A stretch of 64,000 bases of DNA from Eubacterium sp. GTDB lineage: Bacteria > Bacillota > Clostridia > Peptostreptococcales > Anaerovoracaceae. This document shows, one piece after another, positions 18,084 through 26,591 of the stretch. How positions within the stretch are numbered: the stretch's first letter is position 1; each line of letters begins with the position of its first letter. A program made the translations under genes and the position numbers. The stretch lies in contig JAFWHX010000013.1 of NCBI GenBank assembly GCA_017533915.1, positions 1 through 64,000 of the forward strand, written 5' to 3'. The notes beneath the pieces were generated by a model. That model was not told where the DNA came from and did not search any database. It saw only the letters and a list, made by a program, of their open reading frames with translations.

Positions 18084-18176
18084 CATCGTATGACAGGTTC
18101 TGCCAGATGGATATTCTGCCCTGTTACTGTTGATTTTGATCTATCTGTGATAAAATAGTCTCAACAGGAGATATTT

Positions 18177-19538
18177 ATGAGTATCACAAAGATAATATCC
18201 AAAAAACTGAACAAAGAACACGAACACTTCAAGTATGAGCCTATTGGAAATGACACAAAGCAGGCCTCAGATGAAGGACCGATGAAGCTCCCACCTCAGG
18301 CGCCGTCCGGAAGCGGCGCTTTCCCTTCGATAAAGGCGCATCCTTCACATTCTGCAGTGCAGAACGGCAGCAATGAAAAAAGAAAAGATCCTATCAGAGA
18401 AGCTGATGAAAGGGCTGGAAATCTTTTTGATTATGTCAACTGGCGCGGCGACATACCGATGTCAGTAGATCCTTTCAACGAAGTCGACAACCTGCTTCTG
18501 TCTGCTCTCGTATATTCTCCGTTCGGAGGCCTGATACCGGAAAATGGATCTATCTCTTTGTATTCTCTGAACATCGCGTTCTGGAACAAATATACCATCG
18601 GTGATATCATAGCTGTCAACCCGGCGCTAAAATATGCGCCGCGCCTTCTGAAGAAGATATCTGAGTCGAGACGATTCAGGAACGTGCGGGCATGCTCGTT
18701 CACAGAAGAGCTCAATGCCATAGACCAGTGCCAGTTCGCCGCCATGACGTTCATGCTTGAAGACGGCACATGCTATGCAGCTTTCCGCGGGACTGACGAT
18801 ACGATCATCGGCTGGCGGGAAGACCTCAACTTAAGCTATATGGCTATGACACGCGGACAGGAATATGCTGTGGCATATATGGACCGCGTATTTGCCGGAT
18901 CCAGCCAGTTCATACGTATCGGAGGTCATTCTAAAGGCGGCAACCTTGCAGTGTATGCCGGGATGTACTGCCTGCCCGAGATACAGGAGAGGATACGCGA
19001 GATATACTCTAATGACGGTCCCGGGTTCAACCGTAAGATCACTAGCTCAGACGAATACTGGCGCATACTCCCGAAGATCGTAAAATACATTCCTGAGGAT
19101 TCAATAGTAGGCATTCTTCTGGATTCAGGTACTGAGCCGGTCATAGTGAAAAGCAGCAGCTCCGGGATCTCACAGCACAGTCCTTACACCTGGGTGGTAC
19201 GGAGGAACAGGATACTCCGCGCAGAGAAGCGCTCAGGCATGAGCAAGTTCGTAGATAAGACCATGGACGACTGGATCGACAAGCTCGATCCTGACAGCAG
19301 GCGCGTATTCATCGAAGTCCTCTTCAAAGCAATAGAGTCATCCGGCGCAAGGACCATAAGCGAATTCACAGAAGACCCGGTGAGATCATACAAGGCCTTC
19401 TACAAGTCGATGAAAGAGATCCCGCGCGAGCAGCGGGCGACACTTCTTCTCGTTCTGTCCAAGCTAGCAGAGAGCGGAAAGAACCAGATCGTCTCAGGAC
19501 TTTCAAATTACCTTTCAGGCCTTATGCGGAATTCATAA
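18177..19538 (+). CDS. DUF2974 (Mbeg1-like) alpha/beta-hydrolase protein
   Basis: A 453-residue protein with a variable, proline- and serine-rich N-terminus (1-80) and a DUF2974 domain from FDYVNWRGDIPMSVDPFNEVD (about 83) onward. The segment IRIGGHSKGGNLAVYAGM near residue 250 contains the lipase-like nucleophile elbow GHSKGG; ATFRGTDD-type sequence (YAAFRGTDDTIIGWRED, near 200) is also shared with class 3 lipases. The family is widespread in Clostridia and Lactobacillales, and its substrate is unknown. No signal peptide is evident. AGGAG lies 8 nt before the ATG. It is a single-gene unit ending at the terminator at 19560. Confidence 0.8.
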   Translation: MSITKIISKKLNKEHEHFKYEPIGNDTKQASDEGPMKLPPQAPSGSGAFPSIKAHPSHSAVQNGSNEKRKDPIREADERAGNLFDYVNWRGDIPMSVDPFNEVDNLLLSALVYSPFGGLIPENGSISLYSLNIAFWNKYTIGDIIAVNPALKYAPRLLKKISESRRFRNVRACSFTEELNAIDQCQFAAMTFMLEDGTCYAAFRGTDDTIIGWREDLNLSYMAMTRGQEYAVAYMDRVFAGSSQFIRIGGHSKGGNLAVYAGMYCLPEIQERIREIYSNDGPGFNRKITSSDEYWRILPKIVKYIPEDSIVGILLDSGTEPVIVKSSSSGISQHSPYTWVVRRNRILRAEKRSGMSKFVDKTMDDWIDKLDPDSRRVFIEVLFKAIESSGARTISEFTEDPVRSYKAFYKSMKEIPREQRATLLLVLSKLAESGKNQIVSGLSNYLSGLMRNS

Positions 19539-19559
19539 AACAAACTTTCGAACATGTTA

Positions 19560-19592
19560 AAAGCGCCCGGCGGATGATCCGCCGGGCGCTTT
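19560..19592. terminator. Bidirectional terminator between the DUF2974 gene and rplT
   Basis: A 15-bp perfect stem (AAAGCGCCCGGCGGA with its complement, loop TGA) ending in TTTAT. It lies between convergent genes and can serve both. Confidence 0.85.
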
Positions 19593-19618
19593 ATCGTACC
19601 AATCAGATTTTGATCAGG

Positions 19619-19975
19619 CTATGCAAGTGCTGCCTTTGCCTTCTCGCAGAGTGCTGTGAAGCCCTGAGCGTCGTAGATAGCGACTTCTGAGAGCATCTTT
19701 CTGTTGATCTCCACACCAGCCTTCTTCAATCCTGCCATCAGGCGGCTGTAGCTGATATCGTTCATTCTGGCTGCAGCGTTGATGCGCGCGATCCAGAGTC
19801 TTCTGTATTCTCTCTTCTTGTTCTTCCTGCCTGCGAAAGAATAAGCCATCGCTCTCTTTACTGCAGGAGAAGCGGTTCTGTAGTTCTTGCGTCTCTGGCC
19901 AAAGTATCCCTTAGCCTGCTTTAAAATCTTCCTATGTCTTTTATGAGCGTTAACACCCTTTTTAACTCTTGCCAT
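19619..19975 (-). CDS. rplT: 50S ribosomal protein L20
   Basis: The 118-residue protein matches L20 across its whole length ([49 protein letters not shown]). It binds 23S rRNA early in 50S assembly and in Firmicutes represses its own operon by binding the infC leader RNA. It is last in infC-rpmI-rplT, 22 bp after rpmI, with AGGAGG before its start. Confidence 0.99.
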   Translation of the reverse strand: MARVKKGVNAHKRHRKILKQAKGYFGQRRKNYRTASPAVKRAMAYSFAGRKNKKREYRRLWIARINAAARMNDISYSRLMAGLKKAGVEINRKMLSEVAIYDAQGFTALCEKAKAALA

Positions 19976-19997
19976 TTTTCTTACCTCCTAACTCCTG

Positions 19998-20198
19998 CTA
20001 CTTAGCCATTGATCTGAGCATTCTCTTCTGATCCGCACTTGTGAGGATCGTGGACTTACGCAGACCTCTTTTTCTCTTTGCAGTCTTTGAAGTAAGCTTA
20101 TGACTCTTATATGCCTTATGTCTCTGGATCTTTCCTGATCCTGTCAGATGCAATCTCTTGCAGGCGCCCCTATGGGACTTCATCTTGTTGTTGGCCAT
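19998..20198 (-). CDS. rpmI: 50S ribosomal protein L35
   Basis: The 66-residue basic protein is L35 (HRGACKRLHLTGSGKIQRHKAYKSH, then KRKRGLRKSTIL). AGGAGG lies 8 nt before the ATG. It is the middle gene of infC-rpmI-rplT. Confidence 0.99.
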   Translation of the reverse strand: MANNKMKSHRGACKRLHLTGSGKIQRHKAYKSHKLTSKTAKRKRGLRKSTILTSADQKRMLRSMAK

Positions 20199-20255
20199 TT
20201 TGATCTCCTCCTTTGGTCTTTCAATGCATTCTTTTCTGTCATTTCCGGAATACCA

Positions 20256-20810
20256 CTATTCCTGAGGTTCCTGCGGCTTCTTCGGCTTCTTTTCAGGGCC
20301 GGCCTTCTTCGGCGTCAGGAACATGGTGAGGCTTCTCCCCTCGAAAGCAGGTTTCTTATCGACCGTGCTTACTTCGCTGCATTCCTCGGCAAAGGCGTCC
20401 ATGACTGCCCTTCCCTTGTCAACGTAGTCGCGCTCACGGCCGCGGAATCTCAGACTGACTTTTACTTTGTCACCCTCAGCGAGAAACTTGCTTGCTGTCT
20501 TGGCCTTCACATGAATGTCGTGCTCCTCGATGAATGTGCTCAGTCTGATCTCCTTGATCTGCACTGTTTTCTGTTTTTTCTTTGCTTCTTTTTCACGCTT
20601 CTGGATCTCATACCGGTATTTCCCGAAGTCAAGGATCTTAGCTACCGGCGGATTAGCGTTAGGTGAGATCTCCACAAGGTCAAGGCCCTTCTGGTCAGCA
20701 AGCTTGAGCGCATCATCCAGAGACATAATCCCGACCATGGTCCCCTGGTCGTCGATCACTCTGAGTTCTTCTGCTCTGATCTCATCGTTTATTCTGGTTT
20801 CCTTACTAAT
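20256..20810 (-). CDS. infC: Translation initiation factor IF-3, with an AUU start codon
   Basis: A 184-residue factor that binds the 30S subunit and controls initiator tRNA selection. The true start is the ATT at 20810 (then SKETRINDEIRAEELRVID), with GGAGG 8 nt upstream; the frame stays open further back, but that part is the regulatory leader with a terminator. AUU is the classic infC start, by which IF-3 represses its own translation. The N-domain, the linker (KREKEAKKKQKTVQIKEIRL) and the C-domain are complete; the last 20 residues are proline/lysine-rich. Confidence 0.95.
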   Translation of the reverse strand: MSKETRINDEIRAEELRVIDDQGTMVGIMSLDDALKLADQKGLDLVEISPNANPPVAKILDFGKYRYEIQKREKEAKKKQKTVQIKEIRLSTFIEEHDIHVKAKTASKFLAEGDKVKVSLRFRGRERDYVDKGRAVMDAFAEECSEVSTVDKKPAFEGRSLTMFLTPKKAGPEKKPKKPQEPQE

Positions 20811-20825
20811 TTCAGTTACCTCCGT

Positions 20826-20857
20826 AAAAATAAAAAACAGATACTTCCAAAAGTATC
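20826..20857 (-). terminator. Attenuator (intrinsic terminator) in the infC leader
   Basis: Read on the minus strand, GATACTT and AAGTATC form a 7-bp stem with a TTGG loop, followed by TGTTTTTTATTTTT, ending just before the GGAGG of infC. This is a complete terminator upstream of the first gene, as expected for an L20-controlled leader. Confidence 0.8.
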
Positions 20858-21010
20858 CGCTCCATATATCATCAGCAGCCTGCGCGCTCTCCGACCAAAG
20901 CCTGAACGGCATATCTTCAGAACGATCATCATACTGCTGTGATCCACATATGATACCCTGCAAACTTTCGTCATACAAGGTGAGAAGCGGATTACTTCTA
21001 CTTTGTTACT
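20858..21010 (-). promoter_or_regulatory. L20-type ribosomal protein leader RNA upstream of infC
   Basis: About 150 nt of leader lie between the promoter (21016-21044) and the attenuator (20826-20857). The segment with AATCCGCTTCTCACCTTG and TTGCAGGGTATCAT resembles known infC leaders of Firmicutes, in which L20 binding favours the terminator. Assignment is by position, the presence of the attenuator and this likeness; I did not fold the whole RNA. Confidence 0.6.
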
Positions 21011-21015
21011 CGATT

Positions 21016-21044
21016 AATATACCATATTGATAAAAACAATGCAA
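21016..21044 (-). promoter_or_regulatory. Promoter of infC-rpmI-rplT
   Basis: On the minus strand TTGCAT (21039-21044) and TATATT (21016-21021) are 17 bp apart. It lies about 200 bp upstream of infC and is divergent from the lexA promoter. Confidence 0.75.
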
Positions 21045-21082
21045 GCACTTTTTCATGATGAAAAAACTTATTATTTTTAAAA

Positions 21083-21120
21083 GAACAAATGTTTACATAT
21101 CCTTTTGGGCGTGATATAAT
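21083..21120 (+). promoter_or_regulatory. lexA promoter with LexA (SOS) box
   Basis: GAACAAATGTTT (21083-21094) matches GAAC-N4-GTTY and overlaps the -35 box TTTACA (21092-21097); TATAAT follows at 21115-21120 after 17 bp. LexA should therefore repress its own gene. Confidence 0.85.
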
Positions 21121-21182
21121 GGATTCCGGTAAGGGACTGGAGTACAGATATCAATTATCATTTCATACAGGAGATTTGTATT

Positions 21183-21884
21183 ATGGCGGTAAATTCCGGA
21201 AAGAAGAGATCCAAGGATCCATCTGACGAGCTCAAGCCGAGGGAGCAGAAGATACTTGCATATATAAGTGAAGAGATCAGATCGACAGGTTATCCTCCTA
21301 CAGTCAGGGAGATATGCTCAGCCGTAGGTATCAAATCCACATCCACTGCTCATAAAGACATAGCTCAGCTCGTGAAGAAAGGATATATAAAGAAACAGGA
21401 TGCCAAGACCAGAACTCTCGTCCTCGCTCATGACGATGAGAAAGTGAAGGAAGAGCAGCCTGAGCAGCGCATAGTTTCTGCTAATCTCCGCGAGCAGGAG
21501 GCAGTTATAGATGTCCCTGTGGTCGGACGCGTGGCAGCAGGAATGCCGATCACCGCTGAAGAGAATATCGAGAGCACATTTCCTGTGCCTAAGCAGTACG
21601 CATCAGACAACTGCTTCATGCTCAGAGTAAAAGGCGAATCGATGATCAACGCAGGGATAATGGACGGCGATCTCATTCTGGTGCAGAGCCAGAACACGGC
21701 TGAGAATGGAGACATCGTAGTTGCCACGATAGATGGATTTGAATATGAAGCAACTGTAAAGACCTTTTATAAAGAGAAGGATCACATCAGGCTCCAGCCT
21801 GAAAACGACACCATGTCACCTATCCTTGTCAAGGACTGTCAGGTCCAGGGCAAGGTGAAAGGTGTATTCAGATATTTCAGCTGA
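21183..21884 (+). CDS. lexA: SOS repressor LexA
   Basis: A 233-residue repressor that cleaves itself when RecA is activated. The N-terminal winged helix spans about residues 15-80 (REQKILAYISEEIRSTGYPPTVREI), the cleavage site is the Ala-Gly of VAAGMP near residue 120, and the protease part has the serine in VKGESMINAGIMDGD and the lysine in EATVKTF. A 30-residue glutamate-rich linker joins the halves, and the N-terminus carries a short basic extension. AGGAG lies 9 nt before the ATG. Its box type matches that before the Y-family polymerase gene. Confidence 0.97.
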   Translation: MAVNSGKKRSKDPSDELKPREQKILAYISEEIRSTGYPPTVREICSAVGIKSTSTAHKDIAQLVKKGYIKKQDAKTRTLVLAHDDEKVKEEQPEQRIVSANLREQEAVIDVPVVGRVAAGMPITAEENIESTFPVPKQYASDNCFMLRVKGESMINAGIMDGDLILVQSQNTAENGDIVVATIDGFEYEATVKTFYKEKDHIRLQPENDTMSPILVKDCQVQGKVKGVFRYFS

Positions 21885-21959
21885 TACGGGCACATCATAC
21901 ATCTAGTGCTTTTACTAGCAGAAATCATCAGGAATACACTATTATTTGTTCTATATTCC

Positions 21960-21988
21960 TTGACATGAGCGCCTAAAAATTATATCAT
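21960..21988 (+). promoter_or_regulatory. Promoter of the uracil permease gene
   Basis: TTGACA (21960-21965) and TATCAT (21983-21988) are 17 bp apart. Transcription would start near 21995, directly at the long hairpin at 21997-22032. Confidence 0.7.
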
Positions 21989-21996
21989 TATTTAGA

Positions 21997-22032
21997 TAAA
22001 AAAATACCCGACGATGTTCGGGCATTTTTTTA
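21997..22032. terminator. Extended terminator-like hairpin at the 5' end of the uracil permease message
   Basis: CCCGA (22007-22011) and TCGGG (22018-22022) are flanked by T-A7-T and A-T7-A, so the stem extends almost without break through the A/T runs. It may end the lexA message, or act as an attenuator or stabilising cap of the permease message whose promoter lies immediately upstream. No PyrR-binding motif was seen. Confidence 0.65.
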
Positions 22033-22106
22033 GGGGAAAACGCGATATCATGCGAGGGATTAGAGCATGTAACTTGTTCTTTTTGTTCAGAGAAAAGGAG
22101 TAATCA

Positions 22107-23417
22107 ATGAACAACAACACCCTCAATGATGAAGCGGTCTATGATGCCACCACACTTGGCTATCCAAAGATGCTCGTCTTAGGACTCCAGCACACGTTCG
22201 CGATGTTCGGAGCCACCGTATTAGTTCCACTTCTGACAGGACTCGATGTTTCCACCACACTGCTCTTTGCAGGACTTGGCACATTGCTGTTCCACTTAGT
22301 AACAAAAGGCAAGGTCCCTGCGTTCCTCGGATCATCGTTTGCCTTCCTCGGCGGATATGCCGCTGTCGCACCACTTATCGACGGAAAACCGAATACAGAG
22401 ATGCTGCCGTACGCAGCCGGCGGAGTTTTCTGCGCAGGCCTGCTGTATGTAGTCCTCGCTGCATTCATCAAGTTCTACGGATCCGAAAAGGTAATGCATT
22501 TCTTCCCGCCTGTAGTAACAGGGCCTATCATCATCGCGATCGGCCTGAATCTGGCTCCAAGCGCGATCAACAACTGCAAAGCAGACTGGCGTGTAGCTCT
22601 CGTCGCTATCGTAGTAACGATCGTATTCAATATCTGGGGCAAGGGAATGCTGAAGATAATCCCTATCGTTCTGGGTGTCGTTTCATCATATATCGTCGCG
22701 GTACTGCTCGGCGACGTAACGCTTACTGAATTCGGGAGCAAAGCCATCGTGGCTCTTCCTCCTATCACGCTGATGAAATTCGACGCAAGCGCGATCATCA
22801 CGATCATGCCTATCGCTCTTGCAACAATGATGGAGCACATCGGAGACATCAACGCTATCGGAGCTACTACAGGACATAACTATATAAAGGATCCTGGCCT
22901 TCACAGGACTCTCCTTGGAGACGGTCTTGCAACTGCTCTCGCTTCAGCATTCGGCGGACCTGCGAACACGACATACGGTGAGAACACAGGCGTCCTTGCG
23001 CTGACGAAGATCTACGATCCAAAAGTCATCGAGATCGCAGCCTGCTTTGCCATCCTGCTCTCATTCGTTCCTAAGGTAGGCTATCTTATCGAATCGGTAC
23101 CTGCCGCGACCATTGGAGGCATCTCACTCATACTCTACGGAATGATCTCCGCTGTAGGTATCAGGAACATGGTTGAGAACCACGTTGATTTCTCCAGATC
23201 CAGAAATACTATCATAGCTGCTCTCATCCTGGTGCTTGCACTCGGCCTTGGCGACGGACTCTCATTTACAATAGCAGGAACGACGATCACTCTTTCCGCT
23301 CTTGCTACAGCTTCCATCGTAGGAATCCTCGCAAATGCTATCCTTCCTGGAAATGAATATGTATTCAAGGAAGATACTGAAGACGAGAAAGATAAATTCC
23401 AGACTTACGAAGTATAA
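22107..23417 (+). CDS. Uracil permease (nucleobase:cation symporter NCS2, UraA type)
   Basis: A 436-residue membrane transporter with about 12-14 hydrophobic segments that imports uracil with protons. LGLQHTFAMFGATVLVP (residues about 25-41) and GKVPAFLGSSFAFLGG (about 72-87) are close to E. coli UraA, and the carrier signature region FGGPANTTYGENTGVLALTKIYDPKV (about 288-313) carries the substrate-binding glutamate. The C-terminal 20 residues are charged. AAAGGAG precedes the ATG. The ACT-domain gene follows after 18 bp. Xanthine specificity is less likely given the UraA-like motifs. Confidence 0.92.
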   Translation: MNNNTLNDEAVYDATTLGYPKMLVLGLQHTFAMFGATVLVPLLTGLDVSTTLLFAGLGTLLFHLVTKGKVPAFLGSSFAFLGGYAAVAPLIDGKPNTEMLPYAAGGVFCAGLLYVVLAAFIKFYGSEKVMHFFPPVVTGPIIIAIGLNLAPSAINNCKADWRVALVAIVVTIVFNIWGKGMLKIIPIVLGVVSSYIVAVLLGDVTLTEFGSKAIVALPPITLMKFDASAIITIMPIALATMMEHIGDINAIGATTGHNYIKDPGLHRTLLGDGLATALASAFGGPANTTYGENTGVLALTKIYDPKVIEIAACFAILLSFVPKVGYLIESVPAATIGGISLILYGMISAVGIRNMVENHVDFSRSRNTIIAALILVLALGLGDGLSFTIAGTTITLSALATASIVGILANAILPGNEYVFKEDTEDEKDKFQTYEV

Positions 23418-23435
23418 AACAAACGAGGTTTTGAT

Positions 23436-23711
23436 ATGCATGACACACAGAAAGCTGTCGTCACGGTAGTAGGTAACGACCACACAGGTATCATCGCAAA
23501 AGTAACGGGCGTCTGCTTCGACTGTAATGCCAACGTAACAGATCTGTCGCAGTCAGTACTCGACGGTATATTCTGCATGGCGCTCATCATCGATATCACT
23601 GAATCAAACAGCGCGATAGACGAGATCGAGAAAAAGATACAGAATGCGGTACCCGGCATGACTGTCCACGTGATGCACGAGAAGATCTTCGACTCTATGC
23701 ACAGGATCTAG
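23436..23711 (+). CDS. ACT domain protein (UPF0237)
   Basis: A 91-residue stand-alone ACT domain ([28 protein letters not shown]), a small-molecule-binding regulatory fold. It is almost always encoded beside UPF0210 proteins, as here, 13 bp upstream. The ligand is unknown. The pairing suggests it senses an amino acid for the partner, but that is inference. Confidence 0.9.
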   Translation: MHDTQKAVVTVVGNDHTGIIAKVTGVCFDCNANVTDLSQSVLDGIFCMALIIDITESNSAIDEIEKKIQNAVPGMTVHVMHEKIFDSMHRI

Positions 23712-23724
23712 GCGGAGGCACGAT

Positions 23725-25083
23725 ATGGTAAATCTTGAAGACATAATGGAGACCGTCAATATGATCCAGGAAGAAAACCTGGACATTAGAACGATCACCA
23801 TGGGGATCTCCCTGATCGACTGTGCCGACTCCGATATCGAGGCATCATGCCGCAAGGTATATGACAAGATATATTACAGAGCAAAGGATCTTGTAAAGAC
23901 AGGCGAGGCTATAGAACGCAAATACGGCATTCCTATCGTGAACAAAAGGATCTCTGTGACCCCGATATCGCTCCTTGCCGGCGTATCCGGAGGCGATCCT
24001 GTAGAATATGCGAAGGTTCTTGATAAAGCAGCAAAGGACGTAGGCGTAAACTTCATCGGAGGTTATTCTGCTCTGGTCCAGAAGGGATTCAGTGCCGGTG
24101 ACCGTGAGCTGATAAACTCGATCCCTGAGGCACTTTCGGAGACCGACCTGGTCTGCTCTTCTGTGAATATAGGTTCTACCAAGGCAGGCATCAACATGGA
24201 TGCCGTAAGCCTTATGGGCGAGAAGATAATCAGGACTTCCGAGCTCACGAAGGACGATCAGTGCATAGGCAATGCCAAGCTCGTCGTCTTCTGCAACGCG
24301 GTCGAAGACAATCCGTTCATGGCCGGCGCGTTCCATGGCATAGGCGAAGCTGATACAGTTATCAGCGCCGGTGTTTCGGGACCTGGCGTAGTACGGTCTG
24401 TCCTTGAAAAGATGCCTGATGACGCTCCGATGAACGTGATCGCAGAAGCAATAAAAAAGACAGCATTCAAGATCACGCGTATGGGCCAGCTCGTAGGAGC
24501 AGAAGCAGCCAGGATGCTGAACGTCGATTTCGGCATCATCGACCTGTCGCTTGCCCCGACTCCTGCGATCGGAGATTCTGTTGCTCATATAATAGAAGAG
24601 ATCGGTCTTGAGAAATGTGGAGCTCCCGGTACTACCGCGGCACTCGCGATGCTGAATGATGCCGTAAAGAAAGGCGGCGTTATGGCTTCATCGAGCGTAG
24701 GTGGCCTGTCTGGAGCATTCATTCCTGTTACAGAAGACTCAGGCATGGTAGATGCTGTAAAAAGCGGCCACCTGTCAATAGAAAAACTGGAGGCGATGAC
24801 AGCAGTCTGCTCAGTCGGACTTGACATGATAATCGTTCCCGGCGATACGAGCGCCGAGACTATCTCAGGCATAATCGCGGATGAAGCTGCTATCGGCATG
24901 GTCAACTCCAAGACCACAGCTGTAAGAGTCATTCCTGCGATCGGAAAGAAAGTAGGCGAAGAGCTCGATTTCGGCGGACTCCTTGGAAAGGGACCTGTTA
25001 TGGAGGTACGCAAAGGCTCATCACTTAAGATGATAAGGAGAGGCGGCAGGATACCTGCCCCGCTGCAGAGTCTTAAAAACTGA
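23725..25083 (+). CDS. UPF0210 (PFL) family protein
   Basis: A 452-residue cytosolic protein of the UPF0210/DUF711 family, structurally related to the PFL/ribonucleotide reductase-like barrel but without a proven activity. Conserved stretches are [16 protein letters not shown]-like near residue 20, [18 protein letters not shown] near 75, [16 protein letters not shown] near 150 and [22 protein letters not shown] near 372. Length and end ([13 protein letters not shown]) fit the family. It is the last gene of a run after the permease and the ACT gene and is followed by a strong terminator. Confidence 0.92.
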   Translation: MVNLEDIMETVNMIQEENLDIRTITMGISLIDCADSDIEASCRKVYDKIYYRAKDLVKTGEAIERKYGIPIVNKRISVTPISLLAGVSGGDPVEYAKVLDKAAKDVGVNFIGGYSALVQKGFSAGDRELINSIPEALSETDLVCSSVNIGSTKAGINMDAVSLMGEKIIRTSELTKDDQCIGNAKLVVFCNAVEDNPFMAGAFHGIGEADTVISAGVSGPGVVRSVLEKMPDDAPMNVIAEAIKKTAFKITRMGQLVGAEAARMLNVDFGIIDLSLAPTPAIGDSVAHIIEEIGLEKCGAPGTTAALAMLNDAVKKGGVMASSSVGGLSGAFIPVTEDSGMVDAVKSGHLSIEKLEAMTAVCSVGLDMIIVPGDTSAETISGIIADEAAIGMVNSKTTAVRVIPAIGKKVGEELDFGGLLGKGPVMEVRKGSSLKMIRRGGRIPAPLQSLKN

Positions 25084-25120
25084 TAAATATACTAAACTTT
25101 GGGGGTACTTACATATATTA

Positions 25121-25150
25121 AAACGCGGCGTTTCATTCGCCGCGTTTTTT
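25121..25150. terminator. Bidirectional terminator between the UPF0210 gene and fumC
   Basis: A 10-bp perfect stem (AAACGCGGCG at 25121-25130 with CGCCGCGTTT at 25138-25147) ending in a T run, between convergent genes. Confidence 0.85.
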
Positions 25151-25213
25151 CATATCTGCCAGACTATTCACCGGCAGCTGTTCACCGCCGTATTAGTATT
25201 TATATAACAGAGT

Positions 25214-26578
25214 CTACACCATATTCTCCGGAACCACCCAGGCATCGAACTCTTCCTCGGTCACCATCCCTGATCTGACTGCCGCCTCGCGCAGAGTGGT
25301 CCCGTTCTCATGTGCCTTCTTTGCTATCGCTGCCGCATTCTCATATCCTATATGCGGTGAGAGCGCAGTTACCAGCATCAGCGAGTTCTCCAGATTCTTC
25401 CTGATCACATCTTCATTCGGCTCGATACCGGCTGCCAGATTAACGCGGAAAGAGTTCATCGATTCTGCAAGAAGCTCGGCAGATTCAAGAAATGTATCTA
25501 TGAGAACCGGGGCATATACGTTAAGCTCGTAATTCCCCTGTGACGCTGCTATACCGATCGTGACATCATTTCCCATCACACGTGCGGCCACCATGGTCAC
25601 TGCTTCACACTGTGTAGGATTTACTTTGCCGGGCATTATTGAGCTTCCCGGTTCGTTGGCCGGTATCTTCAGCTCTCCTATACCGCATCTCGGCCCGCTT
25701 GCCAGCATACGTATATCATTTGCTATCTTCATAAGATCAGCCGCAAGAGATTTCATTGCGCCGTGGCAGAAGGTCATGGCGTCACGCGACGATAAAGCAT
25801 GGAATTTATTCTCTGCCGTCAGAAACTCGATCCCGGTAAGCCTTGATATTTCCTCAGCAGCCTTGACATCAAAGCCATCAGGGCAATTCAGGCCGGTTCC
25901 GACAGCCGTGCCCCCTATGGCAAGCTCACGCAGATATTCTGAGGAATCATTGATCATCTCTATATCGTGATCCAGCATAGATCTCCATCCGCTTATCTCC
26001 TGGCCGAGCGTAAGAGGTGTGGCATCCTGAAGATGTGTCCTTCCGATCTTCACCACATCAGAATACTTTTCCTCAAGCCTCAGAAACTCATCTCTCAGCT
26101 GCTCGGCCGCAGGAAAAGTCTGCTGTGCAAGAGTCATAACAGCTGCGATATTCATCGCTGTCGGGAAAGTGTCATTAGAGCTCTGTGACATATTCACGTG
26201 ATCATTAGGATGAAGGAGCTTTCGTCCTGCGAGCTCATTCCCCTTGTTTGCTATCACCTCATTCATATTCATATTTGTCTGAGTACCGCTTCCTGTCTGA
26301 TAAACAACAAGAGGGAACTCTTCCATGAGGCCGCCTGACATGATCTCCCCGGCAACTCTTCTGATGATCTCAGCACGCTCACTGTCTAATACGCCCAGAC
26401 TCTCATTCGCTGAAGCTGCTGCATTTTTCAGGATCGCCATAGCCTGGATCACCTGTGTGCGCATTTTCCGGCCTATTCTGAAATTTCTGCGGCTTCTCTC
26501 TGTCTGCGCGCCCCAGTACTTATCAGCGGGGACTTCGATCTCTCCCATAGAATCATGTTCTGTACGTGTATCAGCCAT
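25214..26578 (-). CDS. fumC: Class II fumarate hydratase
   Basis: A 454-residue iron-independent enzyme interconverting fumarate and malate. Motifs: [17 protein letters not shown] (about 97-113), [41 protein letters not shown] and the superfamily signature [15 protein letters not shown] (about 315-329). The motif set favours fumarase over aspartase. GGAGAAACATT precedes the ATG. It starts 13 bp after argH and is co-transcribed with it, so the fumarate released by ArgH can be hydrated directly. Confidence 0.95.
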   Translation of the reverse strand: MADTRTEHDSMGEIEVPADKYWGAQTERSRRNFRIGRKMRTQVIQAMAILKNAAASANESLGVLDSERAEIIRRVAGEIMSGGLMEEFPLVVYQTGSGTQTNMNMNEVIANKGNELAGRKLLHPNDHVNMSQSSNDTFPTAMNIAAVMTLAQQTFPAAEQLRDEFLRLEEKYSDVVKIGRTHLQDATPLTLGQEISGWRSMLDHDIEMINDSSEYLRELAIGGTAVGTGLNCPDGFDVKAAEEISRLTGIEFLTAENKFHALSSRDAMTFCHGAMKSLAADLMKIANDIRMLASGPRCGIGELKIPANEPGSSIMPGKVNPTQCEAVTMVAARVMGNDVTIGIAASQGNYELNVYAPVLIDTFLESAELLAESMNSFRVNLAAGIEPNEDVIRKNLENSLMLVTALSPHIGYENAAAIAKKAHENGTTLREAAVRSGMVTEEEFDAWVVPENMV

Positions 26579-26591
26579 AATGTTTCTCCAT

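Noticed and set aside
20811-20978. N-terminal extension of IF-3
   Set aside because: This stretch holds the attenuator and leader RNA, and the conserved IF-3 sequence starts exactly at the ATT with a good binding site.
21885-22106. PyrR attenuator before the uracil permease gene
   Set aside because: Only a terminator-like hairpin is visible; the PyrR-binding loop sequence and competing antiterminator were not found.
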